DNA from: Halomonas cerina
GTDB lineage: Bacteria; Pseudomonadota; Gammaproteobacteria; Pseudomonadales; Halomonadaceae
Assembly (NCBI RefSeq): GCF_014192215.1
Contig: NZ_JACHXP010000002.1
Span: forward strand, 186,001 to 250,000
Direction: 5' to 3'
Length of the DNA: 64,000 nucleotides
Positions 17,738-27,050 of this stretch are shown one piece after another. The first letter of the stretch is position 1. Each line of letters starts with the position of its first letter. The notes below the pieces were generated by a model. That model worked only from the letters and a program-made list of their open reading frames with translations, made no database searches and was not told the origin of the DNA. The position numbers and the translations under genes were made by a program.

Positions 17738-19141
17738 TTAAATCGCCGGCAGCCAGGCGATGCGCGCCCCGACCAGCAATAGCGAGGCGAGGCCCAGCCA
17801 TGGCCAAGGGCAGGGCGTGAGTGAGCCGCGGGGGTGGCGTTGCCAGGCGAGCTGCACCAGGGCGCAGACGGTGAGGCCGAGCAGCGCGCCGCCAACCACG
17901 TCGCTCAGCCAGTGGACGCCCAGCAGGAGCCGTGACAGAGCCATGGGCACGATGACCGCGATGGCCGCCCAGTAGGCCCAGAAACGCTGTCCCACCGGGA
18001 GTTCCCGGGCCACGAAGGCCGCCGTCAGGCCGAACAGCACCACCGCGGTGGAGGTGTGGGCACTCGGGTAGGCCATGGAGCCGGCCAGATAGTCCGGCGT
18101 GTCGGGCCGTACCCGGCCGATGGCCCCCTTGAGCAGCGCATTGAGCACGCCAACTCCGAGCAGGCCGGCGGCGAGGTGCCCGAAGGCGACGAGGTGGCGT
18201 CGCCACAGCAGCCACAGTCCCCAGGGCAGGAACAGCGCGAGGATGGCCGGTGGGTCGCCGGCCCGGGCCATCAACTCGGCGAAGGTCGCCAGTCCGGGCA
18301 GGGCCAGGGTAACCAGGACATCATGCAAGTGCCGGTCTATCGCCAGCGGACCCTGGTGATGGAGCACCACCAGGGTCCAGGCCGAGAAGGCCGTCAGAGC
18401 GGACAGCAAGAGCAACCAGGACGCCAGAGGCGGCTCGTGCTCATGACGCTCGACGAGGTGTCGCCAGGCCTGCCGGGACAGAGGGTGGCGGCGGCTCAGG
18501 TGGGAGCAGGCGCGATAGATCAGGCCGTCACGACGGGTCTGGTGACGCAGCCAGGAGAAGATCACCGCCAGCATTACCACCAGCACCCCAAGGCTCACCA
18601 GCCAGGGCTCCAAGGCTTCGGGCACGGCGAGTAGCCGTTGCCAGGTGCGGCCCAGCAGATAGCCCGGCAGCACGTAGGTAGGGGCCCAGAGTGCGGCGGA
18701 GATCAGGTTGGCCCAGGTGAAGCGGCGTGGCGACATGTGCAACATGCCGGCGATCAGAGGGACCACCGGCCGTACCGGGCCGACGAAGCGGCCAAGCAGG
18801 ATCGAGGTCGGCCCGTGCCGCTGGAAGAAGCGGGCGCCTTGGGCGAGCCACTCCGGGTGGCGGGAGAGCGGCCAGAGGGTGATGACCCTTTCTCGCTGGG
18901 TGTAGCCGATCAGAAAACTCAGGCTGTCACCGGCGACGGCACCCAGGAAGGCGGCGAGAATCACCATCATGACGGCAACCTCCTGGTGGCCGGCCAGGGA
19001 GGCGGCGGCGGTGATTAGCACCACACCGGGGACCAGCAGGCCGACCAGCGCGAGCGACTCTACCAGCGCGATGGCGGTGATGATCAACAGCAGCAGAAGG
19101 GGAGAGGGCGTCAGCTGGTAGAGAGTATCAGCAAGGTCCAA
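17738..19141 (-). CDS. DedA family / PAP2 phosphatase fusion protein
   Basis: Two membrane domains in one chain. Residues ~10-200 are a DedA/SNARE-associated domain (LVESLALVGLLVPGVVLITA, GARFFQRHGPTSILLGRFVGP) of the family now linked to undecaprenyl-phosphate or phospholipid flipping. Residues ~230-450 are a PAP2 phosphatase with its three motifs: KGAIGRVRPD, YPSAHTS and SRLLLGVHWLSDVVGG. The fusion suggests that a lipid pyrophosphate such as undecaprenyl-PP is dephosphorylated and the carrier recycled by one protein; this is inference. 467 aa. The ATG at 19141 opens directly on a hydrophobic N-terminus. The GGDEF-like gene pair lies 18 nt upstream. Confidence 0.88.
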   Translation of the reverse strand: MDLADTLYQLTPSPLLLLLIITAIALVESLALVGLLVPGVVLITAAASLAGHQEVAVMMVILAAFLGAVAGDSLSFLIGYTQRERVITLWPLSRHPEWLAQGARFFQRHGPTSILLGRFVGPVRPVVPLIAGMLHMSPRRFTWANLISAALWAPTYVLPGYLLGRTWQRLLAVPEALEPWLVSLGVLVVMLAVIFSWLRHQTRRDGLIYRACSHLSRRHPLSRQAWRHLVERHEHEPPLASWLLLLSALTAFSAWTLVVLHHQGPLAIDRHLHDVLVTLALPGLATFAELMARAGDPPAILALFLPWGLWLLWRRHLVAFGHLAAGLLGVGVLNALLKGAIGRVRPDTPDYLAGSMAYPSAHTSTAVVLFGLTAAFVARELPVGQRFWAYWAAIAVIVPMALSRLLLGVHWLSDVVGGALLGLTVCALVQLAWQRHPRGSLTPCPWPWLGLASLLLVGARIAWLPAI

Positions 19142-19159
19142 GGGGCGCTCCGGCGGGCA

Positions 19160-20095
19160 TCAGGTGTCGAGCAGCGCCTGGCTGGCGGCCTGTAGGCGCT
19201 GCTCGAAATGGGGCCAGGTCTCCCGGGGCCTGGGCAGGCAGAGCCTGGAATGCATCTCGATGCGGCCGATGTCCAATAACCGGTCGCGGAGCAGGGCCTG
19301 CTCCAGACGCTGACGGACCAGCAGGGCGCTGCTCTCGGTGGTATCCGGCAGCACCAGCCAGAACACCTCGCTGTTCTCGCGCCCGAGCAGGTCCTGCTGG
19401 CGACTGCGACTGGTCACGGCCCGGCAGAACGTCTCGAGCAGTGCCTGGCGGGTACGCTGGCCAAACTGTTCTCCGGCCATCTCGACCTGTGGCAGATCGA
19501 TCAGCAGCACGGCGAGGGGCTGGCCGAGCAGCGCGGCTCGCTCGAATTCCCCGGCCAGCCGGTCATGTAACGCCGAGCGGGTGACCGCAGGACATTCCGG
19601 GTCACGAGGGTCGGTGGCCTGGAGCAGGGCATGCTGGCGCAGGTGCTCCCAGGGAACCAGGGCGGCGACCGTGACTAGGGTGAGATAGCTCAGCGTGATG
19701 TCCCGGTCGAGCTGGCCGTTGCCCAGCAGCGCCAACCAGACCGGTGTCAGGGCGAGATTGAGCAGCATGGCCGAACCCAGTGGGAGCAGCAGCAGCGTCA
19801 GGACCGGCGGCAGCCCGATCCAGAGCGCGGGATTGCCGCTCTGCCGGGGCAGCTCCACGGCGATCATCAGGTAGCCGCAGATCAGTACCAGGTAGGAGGC
19901 CGTGCGCGAGATGTTCTGGCGCCCGATGCCCAGCAGGGCGGCTACCACCATCACCATGGCGAGCAGGCTCGGCAGCAGGATGCGGGCATAGTCGCCCATC
20001 AGATAGAACCACAGGGCCTGGCCCAGCAGCAGCAGGGCGCCGGTAGCAGACATCAGGGTGAAGAGACGGGCCGGCCAGGGGTAGCGATCAGTCAT
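19160..20095 (-). CDS. Membrane protein with degenerate GGDEF domain (A)
   Basis: The N-terminal half has about five hydrophobic segments (LLLGQALWFYLM, VWLALLGNG). The C-terminal half resembles a diguanylate cyclase: RSALHDRLAGEFERAALLGQPLAVLLIDLPQVE corresponds to the DxLTGLxNR / DxDxFK region. The active-site loop, however, reads LLGRENSEVFWLVLP where RYGGDEF is expected, so catalysis is unlikely. 311 aa. It begins inside the upstream membrane gene (8-nt overlap), so the two are probably co-translated. A role in c-di-GMP sensing or none at all is possible; no I-site RxxD is evident before the loop. Confidence 0.7.
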   Translation of the reverse strand: MTDRYPWPARLFTLMSATGALLLLGQALWFYLMGDYARILLPSLLAMVMVVAALLGIGRQNISRTASYLVLICGYLMIAVELPRQSGNPALWIGLPPVLTLLLLPLGSAMLLNLALTPVWLALLGNGQLDRDITLSYLTLVTVAALVPWEHLRQHALLQATDPRDPECPAVTRSALHDRLAGEFERAALLGQPLAVLLIDLPQVEMAGEQFGQRTRQALLETFCRAVTSRSRQQDLLGRENSEVFWLVLPDTTESSALLVRQRLEQALLRDRLLDIGRIEMHSRLCLPRPRETWPHFEQRLQAASQALLDT

Positions 20096-20957
20096 CGGTC
20101 ACGGCTCCTGCCACCAGGCGTCGATCGGCCTGCCGGGCCAGGGCCCGGCACTCCTCCTGCAGCGAGGTCAGGCGCGACAGCGGGACGGCCCTGATCGGCA
20201 CCCAGGGTTCCAGGGTCGATAGCAGCTGGGTGCGCCGCTCGGTTGCCTGGGCGGCAGAGCGGCTGGTCATCAGCACGGCCAGCGTCCGACGGTCGATGCG
20301 ATAGCAGTTCTCGAAGCGGTGCACCAGCCGGCACAGGCGCTCGGCCAGCTGCCAGAGCCGGCGCGGGGAGCAGCGCATCAGCAGCAACTCGGCGTGCACA
20401 CCCTCCCGTTCGGCACGCTGGCGCTCCTGGGCCAGGTCCCTCTCCAACTGGCTGCCAGGCCACAGTGACATGCCGGGAATCAGTCGGGCGCGGGGCCGCC
20501 CACCGCGCCGCCAGGCCTGCAGGGTCAGGGAACGCGATAGACCCAGAGGGATCAGACCGGCCAGCAGAACGCCGGCCAGTCCCCACTGCTCGAGGCCCGC
20601 CAGGTCACGAAGGGACCACCAGGTAGTGGTCGCCAGGGTCAGGTTGAGCAACAGCATCCAGCGCGGCTGAGGCAGCATCAACAACAGGGCCCAGGCCCAC
20701 AGCCAGGTCAGGTGCCGGCCGGGCGCGATCAACAGCAGGGCGGCAAGCAGCAGGCCAGGCAGCAGCTGCCAGGGGATAGCGGCCGGGCGGCGGTGGCTGA
20801 ACTCCAGCAGGACCGCCGTCACCGCTAGCCAGGCACTGGCCAGCGCGAGGAGGAGGGCATGGGGCGTCGCGGCAACGCTCCCGGCCTGCCAGGCCAGCAG
20901 TCCTGACGCGGCGAGCAGGTTGAGGCGCAGCAGCCCGACTTTGTACTTGCTCTGCAT
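20088..20957 (-). CDS. Membrane protein with strongly eroded GGDEF-like domain (B)
   Basis: Same architecture as its downstream neighbour: about five hydrophobic stretches up to residue ~150, then a soluble region starting [20 protein letters not shown]. Local similarity in layout ([39 protein letters not shown]) suggests an eroded GGDEF fold, with [11 protein letters not shown] where the GGDEF loop would be. No catalytic residues remain. 289 aa. It is divergent from proA; its start at 20957 lies 91 nt from the proA start. It may form a heteromer with the adjacent protein; that is inference. Confidence 0.6.
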   Translation of the reverse strand: MQSKYKVGLLRLNLLAASGLLAWQAGSVAATPHALLLALASAWLAVTAVLLEFSHRRPAAIPWQLLPGLLLAALLLIAPGRHLTWLWAWALLLMLPQPRWMLLLNLTLATTTWWSLRDLAGLEQWGLAGVLLAGLIPLGLSRSLTLQAWRRGGRPRARLIPGMSLWPGSQLERDLAQERQRAEREGVHAELLLMRCSPRRLWQLAERLCRLVHRFENCYRIDRRTLAVLMTSRSAAQATERRTQLLSTLEPWVPIRAVPLSRLTSLQEECRALARQADRRLVAGAVTDD

Positions 20958-21047
20958 GGTGCCTTAGTATGGTTCCTTTGTTCCGCCTGGACCCACCGTC
21001 GTGGCCGCTCGATGATGACGGCCCGTGCTCAGGAGATAATCTACAGC

Positions 21048-22340
21048 ATGACTGCTCACATCTCCCACTCCGATCTTGCCACCGCCGATGTCGACCGCTA
21101 CATGCAGCATCTCGGGCAGCAGGCGCGCGAGGCGACGACCCGCCTGCGCCGGGCCGACACCGCGGCCAAGAATGCCGCCCTGCATGCCATGGCCGAGCGG
21201 CTCCAACAGGCGCGCGTCGATATCCTGGCGGCCAACGCGGCGGACCTGGCGCGGGGCCGCGATGCCGGTCTGGATGCCGCGCTGCTCGACCGCCTGGCGC
21301 TGGACGATGCCCGTCTGGATGCCATGGTCGAGGGGCTGGCGCAGGTTGCTGCCCTCCCGGACCCGGTCGGCGAGATCGATGGCCTGCGCTCCCGGCCCAG
21401 CGGCATCCAGGTCGGCCAGATGCGCGTGCCGCTGGGGGTGATCGGCATCATCTATGAATCCCGCCCGAACGTCACCCTCGAGGCGGCGAGCCTGTGCCTC
21501 AAGTCCGGCAATGCCTGCATCCTGCGTGGCGGCTCCGAGGCCCGTGACTCCAATGCGGCGATTGCCGAGTGCCTCTATGCGGGCCTCGAGGCCGCCGGGC
21601 TACCGGCCGGGGCGGTGCAGGTGGTGGCCACTACCGATCGCGCCGCCGTGGGGCGGCTGATCGCCATGCCCGAGTATGTCGACGTGATCATCCCCCGCGG
21701 CGGCAAGTCGCTGATCGAGCGCATCACCCGTGAGGCCCGGGTGCCCGTGATCAAGCACCTCGACGGGGTCTGCCATGTCTACGTGGATGCCACGGCGGAC
21801 CTCGACAAGGCGCTGGCCATCGCGGTGAATGCCAAGACCCACCGCTACGGGACCTGCAACACCATGGAGACCTTGCTGGTCGATGCACCGCTGGCCGAGG
21901 CGCTGCTGCCCCGGCTGGCCGAGGCCTATGCCGCGCATGGCGTGGAATTGCGGGGCTGCGAGCGGACCCGCGCGGTGCTCGAGAAGGTCGGCGAGGCGTC
22001 CGAGGCCGACTGGGTCGCCGAGTACCTGGCACCGATCCTGGCGGTGCGTGTCGTGGATGGCATCGAGGCCGCCATGGCGCACATCGAGCGTTATGGCTCG
22101 GGCCATACCGATGCCATCGTCACCGAACACTATGGCCTGGCGCGCCGCTTCCTGGCTGAGGTGGATTCCAGTTCGGTGATGGTCAACGCTTCGACGCGCT
22201 TTGCCGATGGCTTCGAGTACGGGCTGGGGGCCGAGATCGGCATCTCCACCGACCGCCTGCACGTTCGCGGGCCCGTCGGGCTGGAGGGATTGACCACCCG
22301 CAAGTACGTGGTGCTGGGTGACGGCCAGGTGCGTCGATGA
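21048..22340 (+). CDS. proA: Glutamate-5-semialdehyde dehydrogenase
   Basis: NADPH-dependent reduction of glutamyl phosphate to the semialdehyde in proline synthesis. The catalytic cysteine lies in [15 protein letters not shown]. Cofactor-binding segments include [20 protein letters not shown] and [23 protein letters not shown] 21048 ([10 protein letters not shown]) is preferred, with AGGAGA upstream at a somewhat long distance; an in-frame ATG at 21012 would add 12 residues. About 430 aa. The last 4 nt overlap nadD. Confidence 0.95.
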   Translation: MTAHISHSDLATADVDRYMQHLGQQAREATTRLRRADTAAKNAALHAMAERLQQARVDILAANAADLARGRDAGLDAALLDRLALDDARLDAMVEGLAQVAALPDPVGEIDGLRSRPSGIQVGQMRVPLGVIGIIYESRPNVTLEAASLCLKSGNACILRGGSEARDSNAAIAECLYAGLEAAGLPAGAVQVVATTDRAAVGRLIAMPEYVDVIIPRGGKSLIERITREARVPVIKHLDGVCHVYVDATADLDKALAIAVNAKTHRYGTCNTMETLLVDAPLAEALLPRLAEAYAAHGVELRGCERTRAVLEKVGEASEADWVAEYLAPILAVRVVDGIEAAMAHIERYGSGHTDAIVTEHYGLARRFLAEVDSSSVMVNASTRFADGFEYGLGAEIGISTDRLHVRGPVGLEGLTTRKYVVLGDGQVRR

Positions 22341-23011
22341 GCGAGGTCGACGAGCGTCTGACCGAGGGCGTGCGGGTCGCCATGCTGGGGGGCACCTTCG
22401 ATCCGGTGCACCTGGGCCACCTGCGCAGTGCCGTGGAGCTGCGCGAGGGGCTAGGGCTCGACCGGGTGCACATGATCCCCGCGGCCCTGCCGCCGCTGCG
22501 TGATACGCCCCAGGTGCCGCCCGAAGAGCGCCTGACCCTGTTGCGCCTGGGCATCGGCGACACCCCGGGCCTGGTGGCCGACCCGCGCGAACTCGCGCGG
22601 GACGGGCCTTCCTATAGCGTCGATACCCTGGCCACCCTGCGCCACGAGATCGGTGCGCAGGGACGTCTGGTGATGGCTCTGGGACATGATGCCTTCCTGC
22701 GTCTGGCCGACTGGCATGCGCCCGAGCGGCTCTTCGAGCTGGCTCACGTGGTGGTGATCGATCGCCCCGGCCATGCGGCATCGCCGTCCGCGCCGCTGCG
22801 TCGGCTGCTGGCCGATCGCGAGGTGGCGTCTGCCGAGGCGCTGATGGCACACCCCGCCGGCGGCCTGCTGCGGCTGTCGCTGCCCACCCGCATGGCCGTC
22901 TCCGCCACACAAGTGCGTCGCCGCCTGGCCGAAGGCAGGAGCGTGCGCTACCTGCTGCCCGAGGCGGTGGAATCTCGCCTGCTGTCGCGTGGCCTGTATC
23001 GCGAGACCTGA
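22337..23011 (+). CDS. nadD: Nicotinate-nucleotide adenylyltransferase
   Basis: Converts nicotinate mononucleotide and ATP to deamido-NAD in NAD synthesis. The nucleotidyltransferase motif [20 protein letters not shown] contains the catalytic HxGH. The second motif [20 protein letters not shown] is near the C-terminus. 224 aa. Its ATGA start overlaps proA. The order proA-nadD-rsfS-rlmH-mrdA-rodA is the same as in Pseudomonas. Confidence 0.95.
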   Translation: MSEVDERLTEGVRVAMLGGTFDPVHLGHLRSAVELREGLGLDRVHMIPAALPPLRDTPQVPPEERLTLLRLGIGDTPGLVADPRELARDGPSYSVDTLATLRHEIGAQGRLVMALGHDAFLRLADWHAPERLFELAHVVVIDRPGHAASPSAPLRRLLADREVASAEALMAHPAGGLLRLSLPTRMAVSATQVRRRLAEGRSVRYLLPEAVESRLLSRGLYRET

Positions 23012-23057
23012 ACGTATCGCGAGACGTGAATGCGCTGCCAGGGGGGCTTCAAGGCGG

Positions 23058-23103
23058 TACAATACACCTTGAACTCCCGCTGACGAAGGGCTGACGAAGG
23101 GTT
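23058..23103 (+). promoter_or_regulatory. Possible -10 element and duplicated RBS region before rsfS
   Basis: TACAAT (23058-23063) is a good -10 hexamer, but no convincing -35 is seen. Downstream, the 11-bp sequence CTGACGAAGGG occurs twice in a row, and the second copy supplies the GAAGGG ribosome-binding site right before the rsfS ATG. The duplication may be recent. Confidence 0.4.
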
Positions 23104-23448
23104 ATGCATAACGACGCACTCAAGACGCTGGTGATCGACGCACTGGAGGAACTCAAGGCCCGGGACGTCGCCATCCTGGACGTCTCCGGATTGACCAGCG
23201 TAACCGACCTCATGGTCGTGGCCAGCGGTACCTCGAGTCGCCATGTGGGCGCGCTGGCCGACAATGTGATCAAGGCCGCCAAGGAGCAGGGAGTGGCCGT
23301 GCTCGGGGTCGAGGGCGAGAGCGGTGCCGACTGGGTGCTGGTGGATCTGGGCGACCTGGTGGTCCACGTGATGCTGCCGGAAACCCGTGAGCTCTATGAC
23401 CTGGAGCGGCTCTGGGCCGACCTGCCCAGCGAGCTCACTCAGCCATGA
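23104..23448 (+). CDS. rsfS: Ribosome silencing factor RsfS
   Basis: Binds ribosomal protein L14 and blocks subunit joining in starvation. The family core is complete: [20 protein letters not shown] and [20 protein letters not shown], followed by the [19 protein letters not shown] end. 114 aa, normal. The gene overlaps rlmH by 4 nt. Confidence 0.96.
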   Translation: MHNDALKTLVIDALEELKARDVAILDVSGLTSVTDLMVVASGTSSRHVGALADNVIKAAKEQGVAVLGVEGESGADWVLVDLGDLVVHVMLPETRELYDLERLWADLPSELTQP

Positions 23449-23912
23449 AGCTGCGGCTGCTGGCGGTGGGTACCCGCATGCCCGACTGGGTGACCCGCGG
23501 GGTCGAGGAGTATCGCAAGCGCCTGCCTCGGGACTTCTCCCTGGCGATCGAGGAGATCGCCCCCGGGACGCGCGGCCGCAACGCCGACACCGAACGTGCC
23601 AGGGAACTGGAGGCGCAACGCCTCCAGGCGCGGCTCAAGGGTGGCGAGCGATTGGTGGCCCTCGAAGTGGGGGGGCAGGCCTGGAGCACCGAGCGCCTGG
23701 CCCGTGAGGCCGAGGGATGGCGCCTCGACGGGCGCGACGTGGTACTGCTGGTCGGCGGTCCGGACGGCCTGGCGCCGTCGCTGTCGGCATCGGCCGAGCA
23801 GCATTGGTCGCTCTCGCCCCTGACCCTGCCGCATCCTCTGGTTCGCATCCTGCTCGCCGAGCAGCTCTACCGCGCCTGGACCCTGATGATCGGGCACCCC
23901 TATCACCGCTGA
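23445..23912 (+). CDS. rlmH: 23S rRNA pseudouridine-1915 N3-methyltransferase
   Basis: SPOUT-class methyltransferase acting on helix 69 of 23S rRNA. The N-terminus [20 protein letters not shown] and the SAM-binding knot ([16 protein letters not shown], and [20 protein letters not shown]) are typical. 155 aa, full length. ATGA overlap with rsfS indicates one transcript. Confidence 0.96.
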   Translation: MKLRLLAVGTRMPDWVTRGVEEYRKRLPRDFSLAIEEIAPGTRGRNADTERARELEAQRLQARLKGGERLVALEVGGQAWSTERLAREAEGWRLDGRDVVLLVGGPDGLAPSLSASAEQHWSLSPLTLPHPLVRILLAEQLYRAWTLMIGHPYHR

Positions 23913-23945
23913 GCGAGCACCGTTTCCCCGAGGTCTTCCCCCCGC

Positions 23946-25847
23946 ATGCGCGCCAAACGCGACACCCTGAAGAATCCGCAGCAGGAACTGCGCACCTTTC
24001 GCGTGCGGGCGCTGTTGGCGGTCCTGGTGGTCATCGCCCTCAGCGGGCTGCTGGTCGGGCGCCTGTTCTACCTGCAGGTGGTACAGCACGAGGTCTACAG
24101 CACCCGCTCGGAGGAGAACCGGGTCAGGGTCGAGCCCTTGCCGCCCACTCGGGGCCTGATCTATGACCGTAATGGCGTACTGGTGGCCGAGAACCGGCCT
24201 ACCTACAACCTGACCCTGGTGCGCGAACGGGTCGACGACCTGGATGCCACCCTGGCGCTGCTGGCCGACCTTCTCGAACTGCCGGCAGTGGAGGCCGAGG
24301 CCTTCCGGGCCCGCTCCCGCCAGCGTCAGCGTCCCTTCCAGCCTGCCTTGCTGATGAGCGATCTCGACGAGGAACAGATCGCGCGTCTGGCGGTGAACCG
24401 CCATCGGCTCCCCGGGGTGGAGGTGGAGGCCCAGCTGTTGCGCTACTATCCGGATGCCGAGGAGATGGCCCACGCCCTGGGCTATGTGGGACGCATCAAC
24501 CGCGAGGAGCTCGAGACGCTGGACCCCGGCAACTATGCCGGGACCCATTTCATCGGCAAGACCGGCGTCGAACGTTACTACGAACAGGCGCTGCACGGCC
24601 AGGCGGGGCTGCGCAAGGTGGAGACCAACGCCCGCGGGCGCGTGCTGCGCGAGCTCGGCCGTACCGACCCGGTGCCGGGGGCCAATCTCACGTTGACCCT
24701 GGACAAGCCCCTGCAGCGCCTCGCCGTGGACCTGCTCGACGGTCGGCGCGGTTCCATCGTGGCCATCGCCCCCCAGAGCGGCGAGATCCTGGCCCTGGCC
24801 TCGGTGCCGGGCTTCGACAGCAACCAGTTCGTCACCGGGATCGACATCGCTTCCTACCGGGCGCTGCAGCAGGATCTCGACCTGCCGCTGTTCAACCGGG
24901 CCATCCGGGGACGCTATCCGCCAGGCTCCACCATCAAGCCGTTCCTGGCCTTGGCCGGACTGGCCGAGGGGGCGATTACCCCCGGCGAGACCCTCTATGA
25001 CCCGGGCTACTTTCAGCTGCCCAACGACTCGCGTCGTTACCGCAACTGGCTGCGCTGGGGGCACGGCCGGGTCGACCTGGAGCGGGCCATCGCCGTGTCC
25101 AACAACACCTATTTCTATACCCTGGCCCATGAACTGGGGATCGATCGCATCCACGAGCACATGACGGCCTTCGGCTTCGGCCAGCGGGTCGCTCACGACG
25201 TCTACGGCGAGAGCGCCGCTCTGATGCCGTCCCGCGACTGGAAACGGGCGCGGTTCAACCAGCCCTGGTACCCCGGAGAGACCCTCTCGGTGGGCATCGG
25301 CCAGGGCTACTGGCAGGTCACCCCGTTGCAGCTGGCGACGGCCACCGCGGTCCTGGCCAACCGTGGCCAGTGGATCACGCCGCGCCTAGCTAAGCGGATC
25401 GGCGACGAGCCGGTGCCCACGGCGCTGCCGGACACGCCGCCCGATATCGAGCTTGGCAATGACGCCTGGTGGGACCGGGTCTACGCGGGCATGGAGAAGG
25501 TGGTGTCCGGCCATGAGGGCACTGCCCGGCGCATCGGCCAGGGTCTCGAGTATCGCCTCGCCGGCAAGTCCGGCACCGCCCAGGTATTCTCGCTGGGCAA
25601 GGACCAGCGCTACAACGCCCAGGAGCTCAAGGAGCGGCTGCGCGACCATGCCTTGTTCCTGGCCTTCGCCCCCGTGGGGGAGCCGCAGATCGCCGTCGCG
25701 GTGATCGTCGAGAATGCGGGGGGCGGCAGCACTCACGCCGCCGGCCTGGCGCGGGCCATGACGGATGCCTGGCTGCTTGGCGATCGCGGCGAGGAAGAGG
25801 CGGATGAGGCGGCCGCCGACGAGCGCCAGATGGCAGGAGCTGGATAA
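23946..25847 (+). CDS. mrdA: Penicillin-binding protein 2 (elongasome transpeptidase)
   Basis: Class B PBP that cross-links peptidoglycan for cell elongation. One N-terminal transmembrane helix (ALLAVLVVIALSGLLVGRLF) precedes the pedestal domain. The transpeptidase motifs are complete: SxxK in PPGSTIKPFLALAGL (S328), SxN in AVSNNTYFYTLA and KSGTAQV. 633 aa, normal. The end overlaps the rodA start by one base (TAATG), so MrdA and RodA are produced together. Confidence 0.97.
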   Translation: MRAKRDTLKNPQQELRTFRVRALLAVLVVIALSGLLVGRLFYLQVVQHEVYSTRSEENRVRVEPLPPTRGLIYDRNGVLVAENRPTYNLTLVRERVDDLDATLALLADLLELPAVEAEAFRARSRQRQRPFQPALLMSDLDEEQIARLAVNRHRLPGVEVEAQLLRYYPDAEEMAHALGYVGRINREELETLDPGNYAGTHFIGKTGVERYYEQALHGQAGLRKVETNARGRVLRELGRTDPVPGANLTLTLDKPLQRLAVDLLDGRRGSIVAIAPQSGEILALASVPGFDSNQFVTGIDIASYRALQQDLDLPLFNRAIRGRYPPGSTIKPFLALAGLAEGAITPGETLYDPGYFQLPNDSRRYRNWLRWGHGRVDLERAIAVSNNTYFYTLAHELGIDRIHEHMTAFGFGQRVAHDVYGESAALMPSRDWKRARFNQPWYPGETLSVGIGQGYWQVTPLQLATATAVLANRGQWITPRLAKRIGDEPVPTALPDTPPDIELGNDAWWDRVYAGMEKVVSGHEGTARRIGQGLEYRLAGKSGTAQVFSLGKDQRYNAQELKERLRDHALFLAFAPVGEPQIAVAVIVENAGGGSTHAAGLARAMTDAWLLGDRGEEEADEAAADERQMAGAG

Positions 25848-27007
25848 TGAGCTGGAGTGAGCTGTCGAGAAGCCTGAGCGGTAACCTGGGCCGTGCTCCG
25901 CGAGGGAGCATGTCCCGCCGGCGGAGCGCCTGGCAGCGTATCCACCTGGACCCCTGGCTGCTGGGCATGCTGCTGCTGTTGATGGTAGCCGGGCTGGCGG
26001 TACTCTACAGCGCCAGCGGCCAGCGCCTGGCGGTGGTCATCGCCCAGGGCATCCGCTTCGGTGTGGCCCTGGTGGTGATGGCCGGGCTGGCCCAGCTCTC
26101 GCCCTCGACCCTGCAGCGCTGGGCCCTGCCGGTTTACGGCGCCGGTGTGTTGATGCTGGTGGCGGTGGAGGTGGTCGGCGACATGGGCATGGGGGCGCAG
26201 CGCTGGCTGGTGATTCCCGGAGTGATCCGCTTCCAGCCTTCGGAGATGATGAAGCTGGCCATGCCGATGATGGTGGCGGCCTGGCTCAGTCGCCGTGAGC
26301 TGCCGCCGCGCGGGCAGGACCTGGCGGTCTGCGTGCTGATCATCGGCTTGCCGGTGGGCCTGATCGCCCGCCAGCCCGACCTCGGGACTTCGTTGCTGGT
26401 GGCTCTGGCCGGGGTGTTCGTGATCCTGCTGGCAGGGCTGTCCTGGCGGATCATCCTGCTGTGCGCGACGCTCGTCGCGGCGGCGTTGCCGCTGCTGTGG
26501 ATGAACATGCACGCCTATCAGCAGCAGCGGGTGCTGACCTTCCTCGACCCCGAGAGCGACCCCCTGGGGGCAGGATGGAACATCATCCAGTCGACCACGG
26601 CGATCGGCAGCGGTGGCCTGTGGGGCAAGGGCTGGCTCGAGGGCACCCAGTCCCAGCTGGAGTTCTTGCCCGAGCGGCACACCGACTTCATCGTCGCCGT
26701 GTTGGGCGAGGAATTCGGCCTGTTGGGGATGCTTGCCTTCCTGCTGCTTTACCTGCTGATCGTGGGGCGCGGGCTGTGGCTGGCCGGAGCGGCTCAGGAG
26801 ACCTTCGGTCGGCTGCTGGCCGGCAGCATCATCCTCACCTTCTTCATCTACGTCTTCGTCAATGTCGGCATGGTCAGCGGCATCCTGCCGGTGGTCGGCG
26901 TGCCGCTGCCGCTGGTGAGCTACGGCGGGACCTCCAGCGTGACCTTGATGGCCGGTTTCGGTATTCTCATGGCCATTCATTCTCACCGCCGCCTGCTGCC
27001 CCGCTAG
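25847..27007 (+). CDS. rodA: Peptidoglycan glycosyltransferase RodA
   Basis: SEDS-family polymerase that works with PBP2 in the elongasome. About ten transmembrane segments are visible, starting at DPWLLGMLLLLMVAGLAVLY. Conserved features include WLVIPGVIRFQPSEMMKLAM, ARQPDLGTSLLVALAG, the FLPERHTDFIVAVLGEEFG loop and VPLPLVSYGGTSSVTLMAGF. 386 aa; the first ~35 residues are a Ser/Arg-rich cytoplasmic extension. Translation is coupled to mrdA. Confidence 0.97.
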   Translation: MSWSELSRSLSGNLGRAPRGSMSRRRSAWQRIHLDPWLLGMLLLLMVAGLAVLYSASGQRLAVVIAQGIRFGVALVVMAGLAQLSPSTLQRWALPVYGAGVLMLVAVEVVGDMGMGAQRWLVIPGVIRFQPSEMMKLAMPMMVAAWLSRRELPPRGQDLAVCVLIIGLPVGLIARQPDLGTSLLVALAGVFVILLAGLSWRIILLCATLVAAALPLLWMNMHAYQQQRVLTFLDPESDPLGAGWNIIQSTTAIGSGGLWGKGWLEGTQSQLEFLPERHTDFIVAVLGEEFGLLGMLAFLLLYLLIVGRGLWLAGAAQETFGRLLAGSIILTFFIYVFVNVGMVSGILPVVGVPLPLVSYGGTSSVTLMAGFGILMAIHSHRRLLPR

Positions 27008-27050
27008 GCCGGGCCTCGCTAGGCCGGTGACACGACTCAGGGAGAAGGCG

